NCBI GenBank assembly: GCA_021779095.1
Contig: JAJYBI010000018.1
Span: 1-64,000 of the forward strand
Length of the DNA: 64,000 nt
Direction: 5' to 3'
From: Deltaproteobacteria bacterium
Lineage (GTDB): Bacteria; Desulfobacterota; Desulfuromonadia; Geobacterales; JAJYBI01
Shown here: positions 19,063 to 27,076 of the stretch, in pieces
Position numbering within the stretch: position 1 is the stretch's first letter
Layout of the letters: each line of letters begins with the position of its first letter
Made by a program: the position numbers and the translations under genes
Notes under the pieces: model-generated
The model's database searches: none
Told to the model about the DNA's origin: nothing
Seen by the model: only the letters and a program-made list of their open reading frames with translations

Positions 19063-19913
19063 CACGCCCCCTGCCCGTATTCCGCCGCGTGGTAGGAGCT
19101 GCGTACGTAGGGGCCGCTCTCCACGTGGGCGAAGCCCAGCGCCAGCGCCGCAGCCTTCAGCCGGTCGAAGGTCGCCGGTTCCACGAACTCCGCCACCGGG
19201 GCGTGCCTGCGGCTGGGGGCGAGGTACTGCCCCAGGGACAGGTAGTCGCAGTCCACCTCCCTGAGATCGCGCAGCACGTCCAGCAGTTCATCCTCCGTTT
19301 CGCCCAGCCCCAGCATCACCCCCGATTTGGTCTTCAGTGGCGGGTCCAGCTCCCGCAGGGTCGCCAGCACCTCCAGCGACCGGCGGTAATCGGCGCCGGA
19401 GCGGATATGGTAGAGGCGGGGGATTGTCTCCAGGTTGTGCCCCACGATGTCTGGCCGGGCGGCCACCACCGTTGCCAGGCTCTCCCGGTTTCCACGGAAA
19501 TCGGGGATCAGCAGCTCGATCCTCGTGGCGGGTGATGAGTCGCGGACCGCCGCCACGGTGGCGGCGTACAGCCCGGCGCCGCCACCGGAGAGGTCGTCCC
19601 GCGTCGGGCTCGTGATTACCACGTGGGCGAGGGAAAGGCGCGCCACCGCCGCCGCCACCCGGGACGGTTCCGCCGGATCGACCGGGAGCGGGGTCTCCTT
19701 GGTGACGTTGCAGAAGGAACAGAGGCGGGTGCAGATGCGCCCCAGGATCAGGAAGGTGGCCTGCTTCTGGCGGAAGCATTCGGTGATGTTGGGGCAGCAC
19801 GCCTCGCGGCAGACGGTGTTCAGCCGCAGGTCCCCCAGGAGCCGGTCCATCTCGGCGTGGGCGCCGGGGGCGATCTTTTTCTGCAGCCAGACGGGCTTGC
19901 GGCGGATCTCCAT
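19062..19913 (-). CDS. lipA: Lipoyl synthase LipA
   Basis: 283-residue radical SAM enzyme that inserts two sulfurs into protein-bound octanoyl groups. The auxiliary-cluster cysteines C35, C40 and C46 (CX4CX5C) and the radical SAM cysteines C61, C65 and C68 (CX3CX2C) are present. The C-terminal RSSYHA supplies the serine ligand of the auxiliary cluster. AAGGAACGAGCG precedes the ATG. It is the first gene of a three-gene operon with the kinase and regulator, which is unusual company for LipA. Confidence 0.95.
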   Translation of the reverse strand: MEIRRKPVWLQKKIAPGAHAEMDRLLGDLRLNTVCREACCPNITECFRQKQATFLILGRICTRLCSFCNVTKETPLPVDPAEPSRVAAAVARLSLAHVVITSPTRDDLSGGGAGLYAATVAAVRDSSPATRIELLIPDFRGNRESLATVVAARPDIVGHNLETIPRLYHIRSGADYRRSLEVLATLRELDPPLKTKSGVMLGLGETEDELLDVLRDLREVDCDYLSLGQYLAPSRRHAPVAEFVEPATFDRLKAAALALGFAHVESGPYVRSSYHAAEYGQGA

Positions 19914-19927
19914 CGCTCGTTCCTTAA

Positions 19928-19955
19928 ATTATCATTTTCTCGCGCAGAGACGCAA
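19928..19955 (-). promoter_or_regulatory. Putative promoter of the lipA operon
   Basis: TTGCGT (19950-19955), 16-base spacer, GATAAT (19928-19933). It leaves a leader of under 15 bases to the lipA ATG. A moderate match only. Confidence 0.4.
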
Positions 19956-19977
19956 AGAATGCTGTGTGCAGCTATTC

Positions 19978-20070
19978 TTAGCCATTCCCATCAGAGAAAG
20001 CAACCACCTTCTTTCCCTTGCCGTCGTTGAAGATGCCGGTGGTAACGGTATAGTTTGCATAGGCAATTAT
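19978..20070 (-). pseudogene. Possible 3' remnant of an unidentified gene
   Basis: In one minus-strand frame this spacer reads as about 30 residues of ordinary protein ending in GIFNDGKGKKVVAFSDGNG and a stop at 19978. The frame upstream runs antisense into the DUF748 gene and is not protein-like there. This suggests the 3' tail of a gene cut off by the DUF748 gene, but chance coding is possible. Confidence 0.25.
20027..20054 (+). promoter_or_regulatory. Putative promoter of the DUF748 gene
   Basis: TTGAAG (20027-20032), 16-base spacer, TATAGT (20049-20054). A second perfect TATAAT lies at 20068-20073 but has no clear -35 partner. The leader to the ATG at 20090 would be about 30 bases and contains AAAGGGG as ribosome site. 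Confidence 0.45.
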
Positions 20071-20089
20071 AATCGCAAAGGGGCCGGTC

Positions 20090-23000
20090 ATGGCACGGAA
20101 ACGAAAAGCGGCATATATCGGCGGCGGCCTGTTCGCGGCGCTCCTCCTGTTCATCGCCTTCGCCCTGCCGCCCATCGTCCGGAACAAGGCGATGGAGGCG
20201 GTGCAGTCGTCCACCGGCCGGACGCTGGATATCGGCGCGGTGCGCATCAACCCGCTCACCTGGAGCGCGGAGGTGCGGAACGTCCGGCTGAGCGAGAAGG
20301 GACATCCGGCGGATACCTTCGCCGCCGCCGACAGCATCCGGATCAGCGTCAGCCCTTCCTCCCTCTGGCGGCTCGCACCGGTACTCCGCAGGGTAGAGGT
20401 CGGCGGGCCGTACCTGCATATCGTCCGGACCGGACCCAACCGCTACAACTTCTCCGACCTGCTGGAGAAGAAGAAAGACGAGGAGAAGCCGGGCAAGCCG
20501 GTGCATTTCTCCCTGAATAACATCATCATCAGCGACGGCACGATCATCTTCGCCGACGACGCCCTGAAGGAGCCGACGGTGCACACGGTGCGCAACCTGC
20601 GGCTCCAGGTGCCGTTCATCAGCAACATCCCCTACATGGTGGACCGGTATGTGGACCCGTACCTGAGCGCGGTGGTGAACGGCGCCCCGTTCACCTTCAC
20701 CGGCAAGATGAAGCCGTTCGCCAAGGGGCTGGAGGCGTCGGTTACCGTCGACCTGAAGGAGCTGGACCTCCCCCACTACGCCGCCTACATCCCCGCGAGC
20801 CTGCCGGTGTCGGTGGTGGGTGGACGGCTTTCCACGAAGCTGGAGGTGACCCACCGGCTTTCCACCAAGGGGAAGCCCGACCTGACCCTGGCAGGGACGA
20901 TCGGCCTCGACGGGCTCGACCTGCGGCTGCCGGGGAACAAACCGTTTGTCGCCCTGCAGCGGGTGGAGATGCGGATAGCACGGGCGGGGCTTCTTTCCGG
21001 CCGCTACTCTATCGACAGCCTGAGTATTACAGGCCCCGACATACGTCTGGCGCGGGACCGGGCCGGCACCATGAACTACGCCGTCCTGATGGCAAAGAAA
21101 GGCACTGAGGAGAAGGCAGCGGAGAAACCCACGCCGGACGGGGAGAAGAAGCCGTTCGACCTCTCCCTCGGCCGGTTCACCCTCTCCAACGGGACGGTTC
21201 GTTTACGTGACGACGTGCCGAAGGGGGGCTTTACGGAAGAGGTGAAAAAGATCGCCCTGTCGCTCACCGGCTTTGCTACTGCGGGGGGACGGCCCGCCGA
21301 CTGTGCACTCTTCCTGGAGACGGGGCGGGGCGAGAAGCTCACCGTGGGGGGGACGGTCACCGCCGCACCTGCCGCCGCAGCGCTCCACGTCTCGTGGGAC
21401 GGGATCGTGCTGGAGGCGCTCTACCCCTATCTGGCGAATGAGCTGACGGCGCCGGTGGCGGGCCGGCTCTCCGGCGCCACCGATATCTCGTATGACGAAA
21501 CCGCCGGCCCGAGGCTTGCGGGGCTCGGGCTGCAGCTCAGGAACCTCGCGGTGCCGTTCGGACCGGGCGAGGGGGCGAAGCTGCCGCTCCTGGAGGTGAA
21601 GGGGGGAGCGCTGGACCTGAACGACCGGCAGGCGACGCTGGAGGAGGTAATACTCACGAAAGGGAGTGTCATACTGTCCCGGGATGACAAGGGGAAACTG
21701 TCGCCCCTGACGCTCCTCGTGGTGAAGCAGCAGGGACCTGCCGGGAAGCCCGCCGCGACGCCGCCGAAAACGGCGGGAAAGCCGTTCAACTGGCTCGTGA
21801 GGCGGATAGGCGTGCGGAATCTGAACGTGGAATTCACCGACAGGACACGGAAAGAGAAGCCTACCTTCGCCCTGCACAGGTTGAACGCCGACCTGTCCGG
21901 TCTCGCCGGTCCGATCATGAAGCCGATGCCGTTCAGGCTCGTCTCCGGCTACGGTAACAGCGGCCGGATCAAGGGGGACGGACGGATCGATTTCGCCCCG
22001 TTCTCCCTCGACGGCAACCTGGCGGTCAGCCGGATTCCGATCCTGGACGCCGATCCGTACCTGCCGGCCAACCTGAACATCGTCCTGGCGGATGGCGCGG
22101 TGGATGCGGCCATGAAGGTGCGGCTCGCCGCCGGCAAGGACGGAACGTTGAGCGGCAGTTTCAGCGGCAGTGCCGGGGTACGGCAGTTCTACAGCCTGGA
22201 CGCCGTCAGCATGGAGGACCTCCTGAAATGGGAGAGCCTGCAGTTCGACGGGATCAGCGGCCGTCTCTCGCCCTTCAGCCTCAGGCTCGCCGGGGTCTCC
22301 CTCGACAACTTCTACGCCCGGATCATCGTCAACCGGGACGGCGTCCTGAACCTGCAGCAGATCCAGGGGAAGGCGGCCGCGCCAGCCGCCGGGAAGCCGG
22401 AGGCCGCCCCGGCCACCGCGGCCGCTCCCCCGCCCCTGCCGCAGACGGCCGCCACACCGGCGGGGCCGCCCCCGGTACAGATCGATGCCGTCACCTTGCA
22501 GGGGGGGACACTCTTTTTCACCGACCGTCACCTGAAGAGCGAGTTCGACACCACCATGTACAACCTGGGGGGCCGGATCAGCGGCCTCTCCTCCGCGCCG
22601 GGCGCCTACGCGGACGTGGACCTGCGGGGGAACCTGGAGAACCAGTCGCCGCTCACCATCACCGGCAGGATCAACCCGCTGCGGGGCGACCTGTACGCCG
22701 ATCTGAAGGTGCGTTTTGCCGACATCGAACTGGCCCCCGCGACGCCGTACTCCGGTACCTACCTGGGATACGGCATCGACCGCGGCAAGCTCACCCTCGA
22801 CCTGAAGTACCTCATCGACAAGAAGAAGCTGGACGCGGAAAACAAGGTGATCATCGATCAGTTCACCTTCGGCAGGAAGATCGAGAGCGACAGGGCGACC
22901 AACCTGCCGGTACGGCTGGCGGTGGCGCTTTTGAAGGACCGCCAGGGGGTGATCAGTCTCGACCTGCCGGTGTCCGGCCGGACCGACGATCCACAGTTCA

Positions 23001-23674
23001 GCGTCTGGGGGGTGGTCTGGAAGATCCTGAAGAACCTGCTGGTGAAGGCCGCCACCTCGCCGTTTGCGCTCCTGTCGTCCATGTTCGGCGGCGGTGAGGA
23101 CTTCAGCGCGGTCACCTTCGCCCCCGGTTCCAGCACGTTGACGCCGGGGGACGCGACGAAGCTGCAGGCCCTGGCGAAGGCGTTCCACGACCGGCCGGCG
23201 CTCAAACTGGACGTGGAGGGTTTCGTGGATCGTGATCGTGACGCGGAGGGGTACCGGAACGAGCTGCTCCTGAAGCGGATGAAGGCGGAGAAGTTCCTGG
23301 CGCTGGCGAAGGAGAAGAAGATCCAGCCGGGCCAGACCGCCGAGAACGTGGAGATCACCGCTGCAGACTACCCGATCTGGCTGAAGGAGGTGTACAAAAA
23401 GGCCAAGTTTCCGAAGCCGCGGAACTTCATCGGCATGCTCAAGGATATCCCCGACGCGGAGATGAAGAAGCTGATCCTCGCCAACACCACCGTGGGGGAC
23501 GCGGAGCTGAAGACCCTCGTCCGGGACCGGGTGACGGCGGTGCGCACCTACCTGGTAAAGGACGCGAAGCTCGAACCGGAGCGGGTCTTCGAGAAGGGGG
23601 GCAACATCTACCAGCCGCCGAAGGAGGAGGGAAAGACGGCGTCGCGGGTGGAGTTCGGGCTCGTGGCGCCGTGA
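20090..23674 (+). CDS. DUF748 (AsmA-like) envelope protein with OmpA-like C-terminus
   Basis: 1194 residues. An N-terminal membrane anchor (about 9-29) is followed by a very long beta-rich periplasmic body of repeated AsmA/DUF748-type units. Related AsmA-superfamily proteins form long grooves that move lipids across the periplasm. An Ala/Pro linker lies near 760-800. The segment near residues 1005-1065 (VTFAPGSSTLTPGDATKLQALA, then DVEGFVDRDRD) resembles an OmpA-type peptidoglycan-binding domain, although the usual arginine motif is degenerate. It stands alone between divergent lipA and convergent lipM. A lipid-transport or assembly role is inferred from the superfamily, not proven. Confidence 0.75.
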   Translation: MARKRKAAYIGGGLFAALLLFIAFALPPIVRNKAMEAVQSSTGRTLDIGAVRINPLTWSAEVRNVRLSEKGHPADTFAAADSIRISVSPSSLWRLAPVLRRVEVGGPYLHIVRTGPNRYNFSDLLEKKKDEEKPGKPVHFSLNNIIISDGTIIFADDALKEPTVHTVRNLRLQVPFISNIPYMVDRYVDPYLSAVVNGAPFTFTGKMKPFAKGLEASVTVDLKELDLPHYAAYIPASLPVSVVGGRLSTKLEVTHRLSTKGKPDLTLAGTIGLDGLDLRLPGNKPFVALQRVEMRIARAGLLSGRYSIDSLSITGPDIRLARDRAGTMNYAVLMAKKGTEEKAAEKPTPDGEKKPFDLSLGRFTLSNGTVRLRDDVPKGGFTEEVKKIALSLTGFATAGGRPADCALFLETGRGEKLTVGGTVTAAPAAAALHVSWDGIVLEALYPYLANELTAPVAGRLSGATDISYDETAGPRLAGLGLQLRNLAVPFGPGEGAKLPLLEVKGGALDLNDRQATLEEVILTKGSVILSRDDKGKLSPLTLLVVKQQGPAGKPAATPPKTAGKPFNWLVRRIGVRNLNVEFTDRTRKEKPTFALHRLNADLSGLAGPIMKPMPFRLVSGYGNSGRIKGDGRIDFAPFSLDGNLAVSRIPILDADPYLPANLNIVLADGAVDAAMKVRLAAGKDGTLSGSFSGSAGVRQFYSLDAVSMEDLLKWESLQFDGISGRLSPFSLRLAGVSLDNFYARIIVNRDGVLNLQQIQGKAAAPAAGKPEAAPATAAAPPPLPQTAATPAGPPPVQIDAVTLQGGTLFFTDRHLKSEFDTTMYNLGGRISGLSSAPGAYADVDLRGNLENQSPLTITGRINPLRGDLYADLKVRFADIELAPATPYSGTYLGYGIDRGKLTLDLKYLIDKKKLDAENKVIIDQFTFGRKIESDRATNLPVRLAVALLKDRQGVISLDLPVSGRTDDPQFSVWGVVWKILKNLLVKAATSPFALLSSMFGGGEDFSAVTFAPGSSTLTPGDATKLQALAKAFHDRPALKLDVEGFVDRDRDAEGYRNELLLKRMKAEKFLALAKEKKIQPGQTAENVEITAADYPIWLKEVYKKAKFPKPRNFIGMLKDIPDAEMKKLILANTTVGDAELKTLVRDRVTAVRTYLVKDAKLEPERVFEKGGNIYQPPKEEGKTASRVEFGLVAP

Positions 23675-23693
23675 GTTGAGGCGAAAGGCTGGT

Positions 23694-23905
23694 CGCACGC
23701 AACGACGCGACGGAAAGTCAAAATCATTGTCCACGAAAGACACGAACGACACGAAAGTAAAGTAATGGTGTTTAAGCTCCGAATGAAGTTACTTTCCTGG
23801 GGTGCGTTGTGAGGTTGTACTTTTCGTGCGTTCCGTGTTTTTCGCGGACCGAAAGATGTTGGGGTTAGTCGTTCCCGTTGCGTCGTTGCGGCGTTGCGTG
23901 AGAAT
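23694..23905. repeat. Long imperfect inverted word-repeat between DUF748 and lipM
   Basis: The left arm (about 23696-23762) is built of words such as ACGCAACGACGC, GTCCACGAAAGACACGAA and GACACGAAAG. The right arm (about 23795-23900) carries their imperfect complements (TACTTTTCGTGCG, TTCCGTGTTTTTCGCGGAC, TTGCGTCGTTGCGG). The arms nest into one long cruciform-capable structure between two convergent genes. No gene is seen here, and the structure may also terminate transcription from both sides. Confidence 0.7.
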
Positions 23906-23910
23906 GGTTT

Positions 23911-24729
23911 TTACTCAGCTCCATCCAGGTTCCACGCCGCATCCCGGTATTTCCCTGCCAGGAGCCGTTCCGCCTGGGCCTGCTCTTCGGCAGTCAGTCC
24001 GTCTCCCACCAGCGTAACCCCCATCGCCTCCTTAAAAGCGTCCGCCAGCTTGGGCGCCAGCACGTCCCGTCCCGTCGTGATCCCCTCCTCCTTTAGACTC
24101 GTTGTTGCCGTCTCGATCCCCGCCGGCCGCTCTCTCAGGTAGCCCACCCCCTCCTCGATCCGGTTTACAAGCGGGATGGAGCCGTGCTGGAAGATGGCAG
24201 CCCTCGTGCGCCGCTGGGCGTTGCCGCCGATCTTCCGGTCGCCCGCGATGATGTCGTAGCTCTCCCGCCCGGCGAAGCAGAACGCGGTGCGCTCGCCGAG
24301 GGCGGCGTGGTGCGGGTCTGAATCCATTGCCCAGGCGGCGTCGAGACCGAGGGAGCGGTAGAAGGCGAGGAGGAACGAGGTGAGGACGCGGAAGGAGCCC
24401 TTCACGGAGAGGCCGTCCGGGAGGTGGCGGGGGGCGCAGACGAGGGAGTAGGTGAGCTCGCTGGCGTGCCAGATGACCCCGCCGCCGGTGATCCGCCGCA
24501 CGATGGGAACGTTATGTGCGGCGCAGCGGTGCAGGTCCAGCACCTCCGCAGTCTTTTGATAGCGCCCGAGCGACAGTGCCGGCGGCTGCCAGCCGTAGAT
24601 GCGCAGGACCGGCAGTGCGCCTTTTCCGGCGGCGAAGGCGGACAGCAGCGCCTCGTCGATTGCCATGTTTGTCGGTCCGGAAAACGGGCCGGTGTCGATG
24701 ATGCGCCATGTCTGCGGTGCCGGTGTCAT
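23911..24729 (-). CDS. lipM: Lipoate/octanoate protein transferase (LipM type)
   Basis: 272 residues of the BPL/LplA/LipB fold: NMAIDEALL near the start, RRITGGGVIWH (78-88), and the segment FCFAGRESYDIIAGDRKIGGNAQRR, with a cysteine at 151 and lysine 166. A cysteine at this place is the acyl-thioester residue of LipM octanoyltransferases, and it separates LipM from ATP-using LplA ligases. It would move octanoate from acyl carrier protein to lipoyl domains, after which LipA adds sulfur. In-frame ATGs at 24735 and 24747 are alternative starts, and no clear ribosome site helps. LplA activity cannot be ruled out. Confidence 0.8.
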   Translation of the reverse strand: MTPAPQTWRIIDTGPFSGPTNMAIDEALLSAFAAGKGALPVLRIYGWQPPALSLGRYQKTAEVLDLHRCAAHNVPIVRRITGGGVIWHASELTYSLVCAPRHLPDGLSVKGSFRVLTSFLLAFYRSLGLDAAWAMDSDPHHAALGERTAFCFAGRESYDIIAGDRKIGGNAQRRTRAAIFQHGSIPLVNRIEEGVGYLRERPAGIETATTSLKEEGITTGRDVLAPKLADAFKEAMGVTLVGDGLTAEEQAQAERLLAGKYRDAAWNLDGAE

Positions 24730-24735
24730 CGGCAT

Positions 24736-24764
24736 ACCATAGAGCATCGGCGCGGGGAAAGCAA
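24736..24764 (-). promoter_or_regulatory. Putative lipM promoter
   Basis: On the minus strand TTGCTT (24759-24764), a 17-base spacer and TATGGT (24736-24741) would start transcription near 24729. That predicts a very short or absent leader. The -35 touches the palindrome at 24763-24790. Confidence 0.4.
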
Positions 24765-24790
24765 TGGCCGCTCACGCGTGAGCGGCCATT
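24763..24790. terminator. Perfect 28-base palindrome, terminator of the DUF3443 operon
   Basis: AATGGCCGCTCACG joined to its exact complement forms a 14-bp stem 24 bases past the DUF3443 stop. T-runs on either side are short (CATTGCTTT on the minus strand), so strength is uncertain. It separates this operon from lipM. Confidence 0.65.
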
Positions 24791-24814
24791 TGCGAGGTGG
24801 CTGTGGCGGGAACT

Positions 24815-26287
24815 TCAGTACGCCCAGTAGGGGCCGGTGCCCAGTGGTGAGCTGCGCCCCTGAATGCCGACGGCGACGCTGCGGCCGAAGAAGAACGGCA
24901 GTCCCCAGTCGAATCCCGATGCTGCCGGCGGACTCGATCCCCCCAGGGTAGAGAAGACGTGATTGCCCGAGGCGAAGAGGCTGGTGGCGGTAGCCACCTG
25001 GAATAAGACCGTCCCGCTCGGCGTGCCGGTTGCCCCCTCGTTGACTGCGGACAGGCTCAGCGTGGAGGCGGGGCAGTACCATGCGGCATTGGGCGCCGCA
25101 CAGGTCGGAATCGCCGCGTCGCTGAAGAACAGCCCGTTCGACCCGCTGTCGATGAAGCTGCTGGAGTAGGTGATACCGTTGTAAATCGTCGTGAATTCCC
25201 CGATCTGGGTCGTCGGATAGACCGTCATCCCCGACGGCGTATTGTTGCTCCGGGTGCCGATTCCGAGTACGAGCCGGCCGCTCACGGATGATGTGCCACC
25301 CGGCGGAACGGCCGGCAGCTGCACCTGCACACCGTTGTTGTCTACCGGGAGGCTCGCAACGGGGTTCTGTACCTGGCTGGCAACTGGGACAGTCGTGCCG
25401 GTACAGCTCGTACCGATACAGGCATAGTACCTGCCGTTGTTCGTTCTCGTTGCGCACCCCGTGCCGCAGTCGGCGACGAAGAGCCCGACCCCCAGGATGC
25501 CGTTGAGCGCGGCGGCGGACGGGCTCGTCTGCAGGGTGCCGCCCGTCGGTACGCAGCCCGCGGGGACACTGCCGAAGGTCGGGTCAACCACCTGAATTGG
25601 CAACGTCACGGCGGCCTCTCCTCCCAGGACCACGTCAGCGCTTTTCACCGGTCCCCACATCGCCGTGTTGTCCACAAACTGGACGCATTCGGCAAGGTCC
25701 CCGGAGGGGACGGTCGACTGCGGCAGGGAGACGGTGCCCAGGGTGGACTTGAACAGTCGCAGGCCGAAGCTCCCCGTATCCAGCAGGATGTCGTTGACGG
25801 TCTGACACGAGCCGGTGTCCGGCGTGCAGACCGTCACGCTGACGCACGGCTTGTTGGGATAGGCAGCGTTGAAGGCACCGGAGCAGAGCGAGCCGTTCAC
25901 CGTGACGGAAAGGATGTTGCCGCCGTCCGGGACGGGAACGGTCATCGTGGTGGAGTCCGTGGCACTTCCGGCGGCGGCGGAGACCGTGGTCGTGCCGGCA
26001 GCCGCGGCGGTCGCGAGGCCGCTTGAGTTGATGCCGGCAACCCGCGTGTTCGACGAGCGCCAGGTCACCAGCGTCGTGACGTTGCTGGACGAGCTGTTCG
26101 CGAAGGTGGCCGTGGCGGTGAACTGCTGGGTGCTGCCGACGGAGACGGTTGGATTCTGCGGCGTGACGGCCAGGGATGCCGGATTGATCGTCGGTGCGCT
26201 GGTTTCGCTGCTGTTACCGCCGCCACCACCGCAACCGAACATGAGCAGCAGGACCGGAATCAGGAATGTCGACCTATTTGATCTCAT
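24815..26287 (-). CDS. DUF3443 lipoprotein with pepsin-like motifs
   Basis: 490 residues. A lipoprotein-type signal ends at Cys19, followed by a Gly run. A BIG_2-type immunoglobulin-like domain spans about 32-117. The DUF3443 body (about 120-490) carries LLDTGSFGLRL (DTGS at 170-173), WGPVKSADVVLGGEAAVTLP, NGILGVGLF (262-270) and FIDSGSNGLFF (DSGS at 380-383). These occur in the order seen in pepsin-family aspartic proteases (DTGS, a VxxGG strand, DGILGLG, second DSG/DTG). Protease activity is an inference. It overlaps the DUF2844 gene by 14 bases, a pairing also known in other proteobacteria. Several Cys-Cys pairs suggest disulfides, in keeping with an exported protein. Confidence 0.8.
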   Translation of the reverse strand: MRSNRSTFLIPVLLLMFGCGGGGGNSSETSAPTINPASLAVTPQNPTVSVGSTQQFTATATFANSSSSNVTTLVTWRSSNTRVAGINSSGLATAAAAGTTTVSAAAGSATDSTTMTVPVPDGGNILSVTVNGSLCSGAFNAAYPNKPCVSVTVCTPDTGSCQTVNDILLDTGSFGLRLFKSTLGTVSLPQSTVPSGDLAECVQFVDNTAMWGPVKSADVVLGGEAAVTLPIQVVDPTFGSVPAGCVPTGGTLQTSPSAAALNGILGVGLFVADCGTGCATRTNNGRYYACIGTSCTGTTVPVASQVQNPVASLPVDNNGVQVQLPAVPPGGTSSVSGRLVLGIGTRSNNTPSGMTVYPTTQIGEFTTIYNGITYSSSFIDSGSNGLFFSDAAIPTCAAPNAAWYCPASTLSLSAVNEGATGTPSGTVLFQVATATSLFASGNHVFSTLGGSSPPAASGFDWGLPFFFGRSVAVGIQGRSSPLGTGPYWAY

Positions 26288-26741
26288 CGGGGCTCACTCC
26301 TGAAGGGATCAATGACGGTACGTAGGCCCGCCCCTGCTGGTTCCGCATGTTCCCCCACTTTTCGACGATCACCCGGTCACCCTTGACCTGGAGTGACCGG
26401 CGGCCGTGGGGGCGCGCGGCCTTGTGCAGGGACTGCTCGTAATCGTCGAGATAGGAGCCGAGGAGCGTCGCGAGGTCGGGCTGAGTGATGCCGTTCCAGG
26501 CGATCCCGAACACGACTCCCGACGGTGAGACGTATTCGCGCACGCTGTTCGCGTCGGAGACAACCTCCTGGACCGTATAGGTGGTGGTGGTCGTTGTAGC
26601 CCGGTGCACGGCGGAGAGGGCCTTGCGGTCCGTCTCCACCGAGGCGGCAGGTTCGCCGAGTGCCGCACGGGCCAAGCGGACGGTCGGAGAGAGCAGCAGA
26701 GGGAAACCGAGGCAGAGTAACATGGTCGCGAATCTCTTCAT
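26274..26741 (-). CDS. DUF2844 periplasmic protein
   Basis: 155 residues with a signal peptide (about 1-26, ending ARAALG). The DUF2844 pattern is REYVSPSGVVFGIAWNG followed by PDLATLLGSY. No catalytic motif is visible. It is encoded directly upstream of the DUF3443 gene with a 14-base overlap, so the two products probably act together, perhaps as inhibitor, chaperone or substrate of the protease-like partner. The start is the ATG at 26741; the longer frame upstream reads through the promoter region. Confidence 0.75.
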   Translation of the reverse strand: MKRFATMLLCLGFPLLLSPTVRLARAALGEPAASVETDRKALSAVHRATTTTTTYTVQEVVSDANSVREYVSPSGVVFGIAWNGITQPDLATLLGSYLDDYEQSLHKAARPHGRRSLQVKGDRVIVEKWGNMRNQQGRAYVPSLIPSGVSPDEIK

Positions 26742-27076
26742 GGGCGTTACCTCGCTTGCATGATGTAAGATGATTAGAAGTATATCATGTATTCTGAGAT
26801 ATATTTCCCCGTAAAAATATATGCCGACATTGTCGGCTTGAAACAATGCCAGAACATGGCTCATCTGGTTGGAGTCTTTTTTCGCGCATTCTGAGGCGTT
26901 TTTCTGCGGTGCAGGCTCAGGCGGCATGCCAATATCGGGCTTGGTCATTCAACGAAGTAGTGGTAGTATTCTGTTACGAAGGATCGGCGGTGGAGGGGAG
27001 GGCGAAATGATGCTCTGCTCGTCGGACTTTTGATGTAATCGTAACAAGCGGTTGTCATCCGCATCAGGAGGGTGTT
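26742..27076. other. Divergent regulatory spacer between DUF2844 and the DNRLRE-like lipoprotein
   Basis: No gene is seen in this AT-richer 335-base spacer. On the minus strand an extended -10 (TGATATACT, about 26783-26791) lies upstream of DUF2844. The 15-base palindrome GCCGACATTGTCGGC (26823-26837) sits about 35 bases further upstream and could be an operator or, read with its trailing ATATATTTTT, a weak terminator. A strong ribosome site AGGAGG precedes the plus-strand gene. Confidence 0.45.

Noticed and set aside
23694..23905. Insertion sequence or MITE with target duplication
   Set aside because: There is no transposase frame, and no flanking direct repeat could be identified by eye. 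It is treated as an intergenic repeat.
26823..26837. LexA-type operator at GCCGACATTGTCGGC
   Set aside because: The palindrome does not match the LexA boxes I know for this group and no SOS gene is adjacent. It is kept only as an unassigned palindrome.
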